Positions 16,905 to 25,471 are shown, counted from the first letter of the stretch. The stretch is 50,397 bases of DNA from Microbacterium sp. (GCF_026393345.1 NZ_JAPLAI010000067.1:1-50397), one strand, 5' to 3'. Notes: generated by a model from the sequence alone, not told the origin. Made by a program: numbers and translations.

Positions 16905-17342
16905 TCAGGTTCGGGAAATGCTCAACTGTGTCAGGGTGAACGCCGCAGCGCGGGGCGGTGCTGGCGCGGGCAACAGCGCTCTCAGCAGCGGCAGCAGTCC
17001 TCGTTCTGGCTGTGGCCGCCAGGTGCGATGCACCCACCGGGTCACCACGACCAGCAGCAGCCCACACAACACCCCAAGCACACACACCGCGACGCCCAGC
17101 AGTGCGGGACTCGTCGTTCCCTGATCGATCACCGGAGTACCAGCAGCAAGGGGCGCGATGTGCGCGTCCACATGCTCCGTGACGGACGACGCGGTCGGTG
17201 CGGCTGCCTCAGGCTCGGTGTGAGTCGCCATCCACGCGCCGACGATCAGCAGCAGCGCGAGAGCCACGCTCGTAATGATCCTCGTTATCAGCAGACGCTC
17301 GCTCAGAATCACAGCATCCTGTGTTCGAGCGGCCGAAATCAT
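16905..17342 (-). CDS. Hypothetical two-helix membrane protein in metal cluster
   Basis: A 145-residue protein with two hydrophobic segments (about 20-40 and 80-102), a variable extracytoplasmic loop containing several His/Thr/Ala residues, and a basic proline-rich C-terminus. It vaguely recalls small DUF6153-type proteins found near copper genes, but this is weak. The start is uncertain: the ATG at 17342 has a TAGACT box 7 bases upstream, whereas the in-frame GTG at 17363 lies 3 bases after the ATPase stop. No function can be assigned. Confidence 0.6.
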   Translation of the reverse strand: MISAARTQDAVILSERLLITRIITSVALALLLIVGAWMATHTEPEAAAPTASSVTEHVDAHIAPLAAGTPVIDQGTTSPALLGVAVCVLGVLCGLLLVVVTRWVHRTWRPQPERGLLPLLRALLPAPAPPRAAAFTLTQLSISRT

Positions 17343-17366
17343 CCTTCGCAGTCTACCGTCCACGGA

Positions 17367-19505
17367 TCAGCGGGTTGCGGTGCCCAGATTCAGGCCACCG
17401 TCAGCGCGGGCTGAGGTGTGACGGGAGTGGACATGGGTGCGGGCGAGGGCGGGGCGGCGGGCAGCGCGGACACCGTTGGCGATGACGATCAATTCGGCGA
17501 TCTCGTGAACCAAGACCACCCCGGCCAGGCCCAGCATCCCGAACAAGGCGAGAGGGAACAGGACGACGATGATCGCCAAGGCGAGGGCGATGTTGGCGGT
17601 CATGATCCGTCGGCCGCGTCTGGCATGAGCAAGCGCGGCGGGGATGAGTCGGAGGTCGTGGCCGGTGAAGGCGACGTCGGCGGATTCGATCGCCGCCGCG
17701 GACCCTTTCACGCCCATCGCGATTCCGACCGTGGCCGTGGCCAAAGCGGGGGCGTCGTTGATGCCATCGCCGACCATTGCCGTGGGCCGTGTGGCGACCA
17801 GGGCGGTGATCGCGTCGGCCTTGTCTCTCGGCAGCTGTTCGGCTTGCACGTCGGTGATTCCGGCCTCGCGGGCGATCGCGCGGGCGGTGCGGGCGTTGTC
17901 GCCAGTGAGCATGACCGTGTCAATGCCCTGCGCGTGCAGCATCCGAACGGTCTCCGCCGATTCCGGGCGCAACTCGTCGCGCACTCCGACCAGGCCGGCG
18001 AACCTCCCGTCAACCTCCACGACCACAACCGTCATTCCCTGCCCGGCCATGTGCTCCGCGATGTCGCTCTGCTCGCTGACGTCCAACCAACGTGCGTTGC
18101 CGACACGCACGGTGCGACCACCGACTCGGCCCGTAATTCCATGCCCCGCGTCCTCCAGCACATCCACCGCGGCCGGAGCACTGGGCGCGGCCGCCGTGAT
18201 GGCCATGGCGAGGGGGTGCGTGCTGGTCGCTTCGACTGCCGCCGCCCAGGCCAGCAATTCCTCGCGGGTGACGCCCGGCGCCGGGTGTACCTCGACGACG
18301 ACGGGCTGGTTTCGGGTGAGGGTGCCGGTCTTGTCCAAAGCGATGGCGCGGATAGTGCCGAGTTGCTCGAACGCCTCGCCCGACTTGATGATGACACCGA
18401 ATTTGGACGCGGCACCGATGGCGCTGATCACCGTCACCGGGACAGCGATCGCCAGAGCGCAGGGGGACGCGGCGACCAGAACGACGAGAGCACGTTCCGT
18501 CCACGTCCCGGGGTCCCCGATCAAGAAACCGAACAACACGATTGCGGCGGCCGCAATCAGCACCGCAGGAACGAGAGGCCTCGCGATCCGGTCAGCAAGC
18601 CGCGCCCGGTTGCCTTTTCGTGCGTGTGCCTGCTCCACGAGCGCGACGATCTGCGTCAAGGAATTGTCACGGCCGTCGGCGCTCGCCTCGATCCGCAAGG
18701 TCGCTGCCCCGTTCACGGAACCGGCTGCCACTAGTTCTCCCGGGGCGACGTCGACGGGGATGGATTCGCCCGTTACCGCGGACGTGTCCAGACTCGACCG
18801 TCCCTCCACGACCACACCGTCGGTGGCGACGCGTTCGCCCGCGCCGACCACGAGGATGTCGAGCTCCCGAACATCCGCAGCAGGTATCGTGACATCGCCG
18901 TTCAACCGTGACACTCGTACCGTGTCGGGGATCAGCGACAGAAGCGCGCGCAGACCTTCTCTCGCACGATCCATAGCGCGGTCCTCGAGGGCCTCGGCGA
19001 GGGAGAACAGGAACGCGAGCGTCGCGGCCTCACCGACGTGACCGAGTAGCACCGCTCCTATCGCGGCGATCATCATTAACAGCCCGACACCGAGGCGACC
19101 GCGCAGCAGCCGGCGGACTGCGCCAGGAACGAACGTGTAGGCACCCGCCAGGAGCGCCACCCACTGCAGCACCAGCGCGGGAACGGAGAGCCCGGACCAC
19201 TCGAAAACGTACCCGGCAAGAAGGAAAACACCGGAAAGGACTGAGGGGAGCAGTGCAGGATCCCGCCACCACGGCGGCCGCACCTCCGGCTCCTGTCCCG
19301 CGGTACCGGTCACCGTCGACGAGACACTCGGACCACAGCACGCGTCCCCGTCCTCGACGTGCAAGGGCGTTGCGTCAACGGCCAGTGCGGCGGGCTCGCC
19401 CGGCGAGCAGTAAGAATCCGAGGCTACCCGAGGTGCAGACAACTCGATTCGCCGTACCGTGCCGACCTTAAGGGGCTCGTCCGGACCGCAGCACTCCTCG
19501 CTCAT
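17367..19505 (-). CDS. Heavy-metal P1B-type ATPase (SPC class, CtpG/CadA-like)
   Basis: A 712-residue metal-exporting ATPase. The N-terminus has cysteine pairs (ECCGP at 4-8, ACCGP at 55-59) and C33 rather than a standard metal-binding domain. The phosphatase loop TGES (245-248), the membrane metal site S347-P-C349, the phosphorylation site D391 (DKTGT) and GDGINDAP near the end of the ATP domain are all present. H667-E668 lies in the last helix. SPC plus a C-terminal HE pair is characteristic of the P1B-4 group, which moves Zn, Cd, Co or Fe. The tail is His-rich. The start MSEECC at 19505 was preferred to 19601. It follows the CmtR gene by 40 bases, the order seen for cmtR and ctpG in mycobacteria. 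Confidence 0.92.
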   Translation of the reverse strand: MSEECCGPDEPLKVGTVRRIELSAPRVASDSYCSPGEPAALAVDATPLHVEDGDACCGPSVSSTVTGTAGQEPEVRPPWWRDPALLPSVLSGVFLLAGYVFEWSGLSVPALVLQWVALLAGAYTFVPGAVRRLLRGRLGVGLLMMIAAIGAVLLGHVGEAATLAFLFSLAEALEDRAMDRAREGLRALLSLIPDTVRVSRLNGDVTIPAADVRELDILVVGAGERVATDGVVVEGRSSLDTSAVTGESIPVDVAPGELVAAGSVNGAATLRIEASADGRDNSLTQIVALVEQAHARKGNRARLADRIARPLVPAVLIAAAAIVLFGFLIGDPGTWTERALVVLVAASPCALAIAVPVTVISAIGAASKFGVIIKSGEAFEQLGTIRAIALDKTGTLTRNQPVVVEVHPAPGVTREELLAWAAAVEATSTHPLAMAITAAAPSAPAAVDVLEDAGHGITGRVGGRTVRVGNARWLDVSEQSDIAEHMAGQGMTVVVVEVDGRFAGLVGVRDELRPESAETVRMLHAQGIDTVMLTGDNARTARAIAREAGITDVQAEQLPRDKADAITALVATRPTAMVGDGINDAPALATATVGIAMGVKGSAAAIESADVAFTGHDLRLIPAALAHARRGRRIMTANIALALAIIVVLFPLALFGMLGLAGVVLVHEIAELIVIANGVRAARRPALARTHVHSRHTSARADGGLNLGTATR

Positions 19506-19545
19506 CCCGCCCACTCCGTCCGCTCGAAGACCGATGCCCCGCCGG

Positions 19546-19881
19546 TTATGCGCAGCACTCGCACGCGTCGTCAACGCAGGGGACACCCTGATCGACAGCA
19601 ACCACAGCCTCGAGTAGATCGCGCATCCCTCGGGTCAGATGAGGATCGGAGATCTCGTATCGCGTGCGGCGCCCCTCGGGTGTTGCCACCACCAGGCCAC
19701 ACCCTCGAAGGCAGGTCAAGTGATTGGAAACGTTGGTGCGAGTCAACTCCAAGTCCCGAGAAAGCTCAGCCGGATACCCAGGCCCGTCCAGTAAGGACAG
19801 CAGGATCCGTGAACGCGTCGGATCGGCCATCGCCCGACCCAGCCGGTTCATCACATCAAGACGAGAAGCAAGAGTCAGCAC
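19546..19881 (-). CDS. cmtR: ArsR/SmtB-family Cd(II)/Pb(II) sensor CmtR
   Basis: A 111-residue winged-helix repressor that closely resembles Mycobacterium tuberculosis CmtR, including LGRAMADPTRSRIL and TNVSNHLTCLRGCGLVVAT. The three metal-binding cysteines occupy the same positions, C57 and C61 in the recognition helix and C102 near the end. Four further residues give an extra C107-E-C109-C110 cluster. The start is a GTG with TATAGT 6 bases upstream, so the transcript is probably leaderless. Metal binding should release the repressor and induce the ATPase and perhaps the whole minus-strand block. Confidence 0.93.
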   Translation of the reverse strand: MLTLASRLDVMNRLGRAMADPTRSRILLSLLDGPGYPAELSRDLELTRTNVSNHLTCLRGCGLVVATPEGRRTRYEISDPHLTRGMRDLLEAVVAVDQGVPCVDDACECCA

Positions 19882-19916
19882 ATGATGACTATACAGCCCG
19901 GGATGACCTATTGAGA
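19882..19916 (-). promoter_or_regulatory. Promoter/operator region of cmtR
   Basis: The minus strand has TATAGT at 19893-19888, exactly 6 bases before the GTG of cmtR, fitting a leaderless start. A near-repeat lies upstream: ATAGGTCATC and ATAGTCATCA, separated by about 10 bases, a plausible tandem site for CmtR autoregulation. No good -35 box is evident. Confidence 0.55.
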
Positions 19917-19954
19917 ATCTCCGTTGGTCGACGTGCCTTCGACTGAGCTCGCCC

Positions 19955-20236
19955 CTATCGCTCTTTGAGCCGCAATCTCCTGGCTAGGAACCCCGCCAGC
20001 CCTCCGAAAAGAAGGCAAACGACAGCGATCGGCACCGCGACCTTCCACCAGACATTGCCGGTGAGCAGATTCGCCAGGAGCACCAACAAACACAACGCGT
20101 TGAACGTGAAGGCAAAAAGGACGAATCGAGTGGATGACCAGCGTTCACGCTCGGCCGGAGGTTTGACAGCAGAAGGCACGACGATCCATTCACCGGAGAA
20201 GATGCTCCGAGAATACAAGTAGCAAACACATGCCAC
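19955..20236 (-). CDS. Small two-helix membrane protein, uncertain
   Basis: Up to 93 residues with two hydrophobic segments (about 39-60 and 66-83) and a basic C-terminal tail (RRLRLKER). Not a recognised family. The first ATG gives an odd Cys-rich start (MACVCYLYSR), so a later in-frame GTG at about residue 20 may be the true start. The surrounding DNA has a lower GC content than either flank. It lies between cmtR and the DksA-like gene, close to the likely right edge of the accessory block. Confidence 0.5.
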   Translation of the reverse strand: MACVCYLYSRSIFSGEWIVVPSAVKPPAERERWSSTRFVLFAFTFNALCLLVLLANLLTGNVWWKVAVPIAVVCLLFGGLAGFLARRLRLKER

Positions 20237-20408
20237 TCGAAAAATGATCAGTCCAGATTCCTCCTGCGGCAGGGGCCATCAATCGCCCTGTTCCTCGCCG
20301 TGTGCGCTGGCGCCTCCCAAGGTCCGCCAGGCGGCCTGTCTCAGGAAAGTGTCACGACAAGGATGCCGCGCAACCCTCAGAAGTGTCCTTCCGGCGCGAC
20401 ACCTAGTG
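20237..20408. other. Gene-free junction between accessory block and chromosomal core
   Basis: No convincing gene is seen. The stretch separates the metal/cytochrome block from the DksA-purL region. I see no tRNA gene, integrase or clear direct repeat here, so no attachment site can be claimed. Confidence 0.4.
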
Positions 20409-20762
20409 TCATCGAGTAGCGATACCGACATCGGCGCACGCGATGCAGAGCGTCGCCATGGGCCGGGCCTCCAGCCGCGCCTCACCGATGGGCCGCCCGC
20501 AGTTGGCGCAGCGGCCGTACTCGCCCGCAGCGAGCCGCGCGAGGGCGGCAGACACCTCGTCCCGCTCGGTGAGCGCGGCACGGCGGAGCGCTTCCACGCG
20601 CTGCCACTCCCCGGAAAGCGTCGAGCCCTCCGGGTCGTGCTCGTCGTCGGCGGTGCCGTCGGCGCGATCGAGCCGCAGACTCTGCTCGTCGGCATCCAGT
20701 CGCTGCAAGCGAGCGTCGATGTCGGCGGCGAGCGCCGTCAGCGTCTCCCGGGGATCGGACAT
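20409..20762 (-). CDS. DksA/TraR-family zinc-finger protein
   Basis: A 117-residue protein. An N-terminal helical part (about 1-80), probably a coiled-coil hairpin, leads to a C4 zinc finger with C85, C88, C106 and C109, in the DksA/TraR arrangement. Such proteins bind the RNA polymerase secondary channel in proteobacteria; actinobacterial members are less understood. The ATG at 20762 has TAGGGT 6 bases upstream, suggesting a leaderless mRNA. It is divergent from purL. Confidence 0.88.
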   Translation of the reverse strand: MSDPRETLTALAADIDARLQRLDADEQSLRLDRADGTADDEHDPEGSTLSGEWQRVEALRRAALTERDEVSAALARLAAGEYGRCANCGRPIGEARLEARPMATLCIACADVGIATR

Positions 20763-20768
20763 GGCCCG

Positions 20769-20774
20769 ACCCTA
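20769..20774 (-). promoter_or_regulatory. Leaderless-type -10 box of the DksA-like gene
   Basis: TAGGGT on the minus strand with 6 bases before the ATG at 20762. A start about 7 bases after the box would begin the RNA at the start codon. Confidence 0.6.
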
Positions 20775-20821
20775 CGCCGCACCCACGACGCTCACCCTGC
20801 AGCACAGGTCCGGCACGCAAC

Positions 20822-20827
20822 TAGACT
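20822..20827 (+). promoter_or_regulatory. -10 box of purL
   Basis: TAGACT 39 bases before the purL GTG. This gives a short leader that contains a GGAG ribosome-binding site at about 20852-20855, so purL has a conventional leadered transcript, unlike several neighbours. Confidence 0.5.
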
Positions 20828-20866
20828 GAACGGGTCCGGCACCCGCGATCTCTGGAGCTCAGCCGC

Positions 20867-23218
20867 GTGACCATCCCCACCGACAACGCCATCGCCTCGC
20901 GCCCCGTCGCCGACACCGTCGAGAACGCGCTGCACACCCCCGACCGGGAGCAGCCCTATGCGGCGCTCGGTCTCAAGCCCGACGAGTACGCCCAGATCCG
21001 CGAGATCCTCGGCCGCCGCCCCACGAGCGGCGAGCTGGCGATGTACTCCGTCATGTGGAGCGAGCACTGCTCCTACAAGTCGAGCAAGATCTACCTCCGG
21101 AAGTTCGGCGAGAAGGTCTCCGACGAGATGAAGACCCGCCTCATGGTGGGCATGGGCCAGAACGCCGGCGTCGTCGACATCGGCGAGGGCTGGGCCGTCA
21201 CCTTCAAGGTCGAGTCGCACAACCACCCGAGCTACATCGAGCCGTTCCAGGGCGCGGCGACCGGCGTCGGCGGCATCGTCCGCGACATCATCTCGATGGG
21301 CGCGCGCCCGGTCGCCATCATGGACCAGCTGCGTTTCGGCGCGATCGACCACCCCGACACGGCACGGGTCGTCCACGGCGTGACCAGCGGCATCTCGTTC
21401 TACGGCAACTGCCTGGGCCTTCCCAACATCGGCGGCGAGACGGTGTTCGACTCCGTCTACCAGGGGAACCCCCTCGTCAACGCCCTCGCGGTGGGGGTCC
21501 TCCGCCACGAAGACCTCAAGCTCGCGAACGCCGTCGGCCCCGGCAACAAGGTCGTTCTCTTCGGCGCCCGCACCGGCGGCGACGGCATCGGAGGCGCGTC
21601 GATCCTCGCGTCCGACACCTTCGCGGACGGCGGCCCCACGAAGCGTCCCGCCGTGCAGGTCGGCGACCCCTTCGCCGAGAAGGTGCTCATCGAGTGCTGC
21701 CTCGAGCTGTACCGCGACGAACTGGTCGAGGCGATCCAGGACCTCGGTGCTGCCGGCATTTCGTGCGCGACCAGCGAGTTGGCCGCGAACGGCGGGTCCG
21801 GGATGCGGGTGGACCTGGAGAAGGTGCTGCTGCGCGACCCGTCGCTCACGCCCGAAGAGATCCTCATGTCCGAGTCGCAGGAGCGGATGATGGCGATCGT
21901 CGCGCCGGAGAAGCTCGACGCGTTCCTCGCCGTCGTCGGCAAGTGGGACGTCGAGACGAGCGTCCTCGGTGAGGTCACCGGCGACGGACGCCTGCAGATC
22001 TTCTGGCACGGCGAGCAGATCGTCGACGTCGACCCTTCGACCGTCGCGGTCGATGGCCCGGTCTACGACCGCCCGGTCGCGTACCCGACCTGGATCGACG
22101 CGCTGCAGCAGGACTCCGCAGCGGCCCTCCCCCGTCCGACGGATGCGGACACCCTGCGCGAGCAGTTCCTCGCCCTGCTGTCGAGCCCCGCACTGGCCGA
22201 CACCTCGTGGATCACGAACCAGTACGACTACTACGTGCTGGGTAACACCGCCCTCAGCTTCCCGGACGACGCCGGCATGATCCGTGTCGATGAGCAGTCC
22301 GGCCTCGGGTTCGCGATCGCGACCGATTGCAACGGTCGCTTCTGCCAGCTCGACCCCTACCAGGGCGCGAAGCTCGCCCTCGCCGAGGCCTACCGGAACG
22401 TCGCCGTCACGGGCGCCACGCCCACCGCGGTCACCGACTGCCTGAACTTCGGCAGCCCGGAGAACCCCGAGGTCATGTGGCAGTTCTCGCAGGCCGTCGA
22501 GGGCCTCTCCGACGGGTGCCTGGAACTCGGCATCCCGGTCACCGGCGGCAACGTCAGTTTCTACAACCAGACCGGAGACGTGCCGATCCACCCCACCCCG
22601 GTGGTCGGGGTCATGGGCATCATCGACGACGTCGCCCGCCGCATCCCGAGCGGATGGCAGGATGCCGGCGAGAACATCTACCTGCTGGGCGTCACGGACA
22701 ACGAGCTGAGCGGATCGGTCTGGTCGCAGGTCGTGCACGACCACCTCGGCGGCCGGCCGCCGGCCGTCGACCTGGGCGCCGAGAAGCGTTTGGGTGAGCT
22801 GCTTCGCGCCGCATCCGACCAGGGTCTCGTCTCGAGCGCCCACGACCTGTCCGCCGGTGGCCTCGGCCAGGCCCTCGCCGAGGCGGTCATGCGCTTCGGC
22901 GTCGGCGCCCGCGTGTGGCTGCGCGAGATCATGGAGCGCGATGGCGTGGATGCCGCATCCGCGCTGTTCTCGGAGTCGACGGGACGCGTGATCGTCAGCG
23001 TGCCGCGCGAAGAGGACGTCAAGTTCCGTGGGCTCTGCGCCGGCCGCGACTACCCGGTGCTGCGGATCGGTGTGACCGACTCCGCCGCCGACGGCGATGA
23101 GCCTGCGCTCGAGGTGCAGGACGTCTTCACGCTGCCTGTGCGCGAGTTGCGCGCGGTGTCGGCGGCGACGCTCCCGGCCGCCTTCGGCCCCACGGTCAGC
23201 GAAGCGATGGGAGAGTGA
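20867..23218 (+). CDS. purL: Phosphoribosylformylglycinamidine synthase subunit PurL
   Basis: A 783-residue enzyme of purine synthesis that, with PurQ and PurS, converts FGAR to FGAM using ATP and glutamine-derived ammonia. Conserved stretches include [12 protein letters not shown] (about 64-75), [20 protein letters not shown] (about 114-133) and the later [15 protein letters not shown] segment (GGNVSFYNQ) of the second half. Length is right for the small, PurQ/S-dependent form. The start is GTG at 20867 after a GGAG site. PurQ and PurS are not in the window. It is followed after 4 bases by a small membrane-protein gene. Confidence 0.96.
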   Translation: MTIPTDNAIASRPVADTVENALHTPDREQPYAALGLKPDEYAQIREILGRRPTSGELAMYSVMWSEHCSYKSSKIYLRKFGEKVSDEMKTRLMVGMGQNAGVVDIGEGWAVTFKVESHNHPSYIEPFQGAATGVGGIVRDIISMGARPVAIMDQLRFGAIDHPDTARVVHGVTSGISFYGNCLGLPNIGGETVFDSVYQGNPLVNALAVGVLRHEDLKLANAVGPGNKVVLFGARTGGDGIGGASILASDTFADGGPTKRPAVQVGDPFAEKVLIECCLELYRDELVEAIQDLGAAGISCATSELAANGGSGMRVDLEKVLLRDPSLTPEEILMSESQERMMAIVAPEKLDAFLAVVGKWDVETSVLGEVTGDGRLQIFWHGEQIVDVDPSTVAVDGPVYDRPVAYPTWIDALQQDSAAALPRPTDADTLREQFLALLSSPALADTSWITNQYDYYVLGNTALSFPDDAGMIRVDEQSGLGFAIATDCNGRFCQLDPYQGAKLALAEAYRNVAVTGATPTAVTDCLNFGSPENPEVMWQFSQAVEGLSDGCLELGIPVTGGNVSFYNQTGDVPIHPTPVVGVMGIIDDVARRIPSGWQDAGENIYLLGVTDNELSGSVWSQVVHDHLGGRPPAVDLGAEKRLGELLRAASDQGLVSSAHDLSAGGLGQALAEAVMRFGVGARVWLREIMERDGVDAASALFSESTGRVIVSVPREEDVKFRGLCAGRDYPVLRIGVTDSAADGDEPALEVQDVFTLPVRELRAVSAATLPAAFGPTVSEAMGE

Positions 23219-23222
23219 CCGC

Positions 23223-23348
23223 GTGAGCGACGACGACGAGTTCCGCACCCGCCGGCAGCTGCGCATGAAGGTGACGGCCTGGGTCGTCATCATCGCGCTC
23301 GTGATCGTCGGGGGCGGCGCGACCGTCATCTCCCTGCTCTTCGGCTGA
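23223..23348 (+). CDS. Small single-helix membrane protein
   Basis: A 41-residue protein starting at a GTG 4 bases after the purL stop: an acidic start (MSDDDEF), a basic stretch (RTRRQLRMK) and one hydrophobic helix (about 17-40), ending LLFG. This layout predicts a single-pass protein. It is probably cotranscribed with purL. The frame is open upstream inside purL, so the longer reading is spurious. No known family; function unknown. Confidence 0.65.
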   Translation: MSDDDEFRTRRQLRMKVTAWVVIIALVIVGGGATVISLLFG

Positions 23349-23377
23349 GCGCCGGACGCCACGCTCGCCAGCGCGGT

Positions 23378-23383
23378 TAGCAT
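23378..23383 (+). promoter_or_regulatory. Leaderless-type -10 box for the 23390 gene
   Basis: TAGCAT, then 6 bases, then the GTG at 23390. Confidence 0.6.
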
Positions 23384-23389
23384 GGCAGG

Positions 23390-24193
23390 GTGGAGCCGCT
23401 TCTCGTGTTCCTCACCACCTGGTGGTGGGCGGCGCCGACGGCCGCGGGTCTCGGGGCGATCGGCTATGCCGGGCTGACCACCGGGCGACGCCGATCCCGT
23501 CGCCTCGCGGTCGACGCCGCGCGGCATGAGGAGCGAGCAGCGGTGCAGCGGCTGCTGCAGGCACAGGCCGACAGCCGTGCGGCGCAGGCGCAGGTACTCT
23601 CGGCGCAGGCCGCCCAGCGCGGTCGGTTCCTCGCGGCAGGGCCAGCGGTGTCCGAGGCTCGGCGCGAACTGCAGCGGGCACGGCAGGCGCAGCGCGCGGC
23701 GTCGCTCGCACTGAAGGCGAGCCGGGCGCAGGTGCGGGCGGAGCGGGCCCGCATGCACGCCACGGGGGACCTGCCGCTGGCGCGGCTCCTGCGGGAGCAC
23801 GATGAGCTCCTCGCCCGTTGGCTCGAGTACGAGACGGATCTCGAGACCTCGCTCGCCTTCCCGCAGATGACGGATCCGCATCACCCCGCGACCGCCGCCT
23901 TCCTGCACGCGCAGCGGGATGCGGGGCGCCTCCGGCCCGCATCCGCATCGACCCGGATGACGCCCGAGGACTTCGTCGCCTACCGCGCAGCCGTGCACGC
24001 CGCGGTCCTCGCCTTCGACACCGCCGAAGACGCCGCCCTCCGCGCCTCGGCCAGCCGGGGCACGCTGCCCTCCGCTCCGCCGGCGCCGCAGCCGCGACCC
24101 GCGATGCCGGACACCGCCCGGCCGCCGGACGCGGCCCACCCGCGGGTGTGGCCCGTCCCGCGCCGGAACCCCCCACCCCCGACCGCGCCCTGA
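23390..24193 (+). CDS. Coiled-coil membrane protein, first of a tandem related pair
   Basis: A 267-residue protein. One N-terminal hydrophobic segment (about 4-30) carries a WWW run; residues about 40-125 are an Ala/Arg/Gln-rich coiled coil; a compact domain follows (about 125-215) containing HDELLARWLEYETDLETS and PATAAFLHAQ. The C-terminus is a proline-rich tail. The middle domain matches the next gene's (HDAITARWLDYELDVAK, PLTAAFLRAK), so the two are paralogues. The GTG start has TAGCAT 6 bases upstream. Not a recognised family; it may be an actinobacterial envelope protein. Confidence 0.78.
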   Translation: MEPLLVFLTTWWWAAPTAAGLGAIGYAGLTTGRRRSRRLAVDAARHEERAAVQRLLQAQADSRAAQAQVLSAQAAQRGRFLAAGPAVSEARRELQRARQAQRAASLALKASRAQVRAERARMHATGDLPLARLLREHDELLARWLEYETDLETSLAFPQMTDPHHPATAAFLHAQRDAGRLRPASASTRMTPEDFVAYRAAVHAAVLAFDTAEDAALRASASRGTLPSAPPAPQPRPAMPDTARPPDAAHPRVWPVPRRNPPPPTAP

Positions 24194-24200
24194 CACGCCC

Positions 24201-24206
24201 TAGCAT
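24201..24206 (+). promoter_or_regulatory. Leaderless-type -10 box for the 24213 gene
   Basis: TAGCAT, then 6 bases, then the GTG at 24213. The same hexamer and spacing precede the paralogue at 23390, so the promoter appears duplicated with the gene. Confidence 0.6.
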
Positions 24207-24212
24207 GAGGGG

Positions 24213-24959
24213 GTGCAGCCACTGTTCGAGTTCTTCGGGAGCTACTGGTGGCTCGTCTTCCCGGCGGCCGCCGCCCTCGGCGGTGTCGGCCGAGCGTGGG
24301 AGCGGACGGCGAAGCGCCGGCACGAGCGCCGCCTCGAGATCCTGCGGATCAAGCGCGGCCTCGAACCCTCACCCGGGGCGACTCCGCCCCCCGCGGTGAC
24401 CGCGGGCTCCTCCGCGCAGGATCGGCTGTCCCGGGCGCTGGCCGATCACGACGCGATCACCGCACGGTGGCTCGACTATGAACTCGATGTCGCGAAGATG
24501 ATCGCGTACCCCGCGATGAGCGACGGGCGTCAGCCCCTCACGGCAGCCTTCCTCCGGGCGAAGAAGGTCGCCGACTGGCTGCGCCCCGACCCGCCTGGTG
24601 ACACGAGCCCCGAGCGGATCGCCGAGTACGTGGATGCGGTGACGGATTTCGACGTCGCCTTCGACCTGGCCGAGCGTGATGCGCGACGCGTCAAGGACTC
24701 GTCGTTCACCCCGGCCGAGCGCAAGCGTCTCGACACCGCGCAGCAGTTGCTCACGGTAGCCGTAGACGAGGCAGCGACACCGGCCGAGCGCCAGCTGGCG
24801 TACAGGCGCGTGCGGGAGGAACTGGACGGCCTCCTCTCGCTCTCCGATGGCGCCATCGATGTGCTGGAACAGAAGGTCGCCCTGCAGCTGCCGGCGCACC
24901 CCGACGCGCACCGGCCGCCGCGCCCCGAACCCCCCGCATCCGGCCCGCTGGGGGACTGA
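24213..24959 (+). CDS. Membrane-anchored protein, second of a tandem related pair
   Basis: A 248-residue protein with an N-terminal hydrophobic segment (about 4-25, with YWWLVFP), a basic stretch, and a helical domain (about 70-215) related to the preceding gene's but with a shorter coiled coil. The C-terminus is proline-rich. The N-terminal pattern (MQPLFEFFGSYWW against MEPLLVFLTTWWW) confirms the relationship. Starts at GTG 24213, 19 bases after the upstream stop. Function unknown. Confidence 0.78.
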   Translation: MQPLFEFFGSYWWLVFPAAAALGGVGRAWERTAKRRHERRLEILRIKRGLEPSPGATPPPAVTAGSSAQDRLSRALADHDAITARWLDYELDVAKMIAYPAMSDGRQPLTAAFLRAKKVADWLRPDPPGDTSPERIAEYVDAVTDFDVAFDLAERDARRVKDSSFTPAERKRLDTAQQLLTVAVDEAATPAERQLAYRRVREELDGLLSLSDGAIDVLEQKVALQLPAHPDAHRPPRPEPPASGPLGD

Positions 24960-25002
24960 TCCCCGCGGCCCCGCGGCAGGGCTCGCCACGGAACCCCGGG
25001 TC

Positions 25003-25052
25003 TTGACACGGGTGCTCTTCGCGTTGCATGGTTATTTAGTCAAGTAACGAAC
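25003..25052 (+). promoter_or_regulatory. Promoter and possible operator of the GntR/ABC operon
   Basis: TTGACA at 25003-25008 is a good -35 box; the -10 region about 17-18 bases on (CATGGT) is weak. Downstream, TTAGTCAAGTAA (about 25035-25046) is an imperfect palindrome (8 of 12 positions symmetric), a plausible site for the YtrA-type repressor. AAGGGGA upstream of the GTG at 25073 would be the ribosome-binding site. Confidence 0.45.
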
Positions 25053-25072
25053 CAGAGAACCAAGGGGATTGA

Positions 25073-25471
25073 GTGATCGACGAAGGCAAGGCGCTCTTCC
25101 TCCAGATCGCGGAGAGTGTGGAGGACTCGATCATCGACGGCAGCCTCGAGGCCGAAGCCCAGGCGCCGTCGACGAACGAGCTCGCCGCGTTCTACCGCAT
25201 CAACCCCGCCACCGCCGCCAAAGGAGTGAACATGCTCGTCGAGAAGGGTGTGCTGTACAAGCAGCGCGGGATCGGCATGTTCGTCGCCCCCGGCGCCCGC
25301 GACCTCCTGCTCGCCGAACGACGCACCGCCTTCACGGAGCGATTCGTGACTCCGCTGCTCGCCGAGGCCCGCAAGCTCGGACTGGGTCCCGACGACCTGG
25401 TCCGGCTCATCACCGATCGCGCCGCTGTGGCCGATCCCGCATCCGCTTCCTCCGAAGGGAACCCGTTATGA
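25073..25471 (+). CDS. GntR-family regulator, YtrA subfamily
   Basis: A 132-residue repressor: an N-terminal winged helix-turn-helix (about 10-78) with SIIDGSLEAEAQAPSTNELA-like spacing and NPATAAKGVNMLVEKGVLY, then a short helical C-terminal part typical of the YtrA subfamily instead of a large effector domain. Such proteins control the ABC transporter genes they precede, often in response to envelope stress. GTG start at 25073. The stop overlaps the ATG of the ABC ATPase gene (ATGA). Confidence 0.88.
   Translation: MIDEGKALFLQIAESVEDSIIDGSLEAEAQAPSTNELAAFYRINPATAAKGVNMLVEKGVLYKQRGIGMFVAPGARDLLLAERRTAFTERFVTPLLAEARKLGLGPDDLVRLITDRAAVADPASASSEGNPL

Noticed and set aside
20792..24196. A 1134-codon open frame antisense to purL and the next gene
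   Set aside because: It mirrors the high-GC codon bias of the purL strand, has no recognisable domain, and purL is certain.
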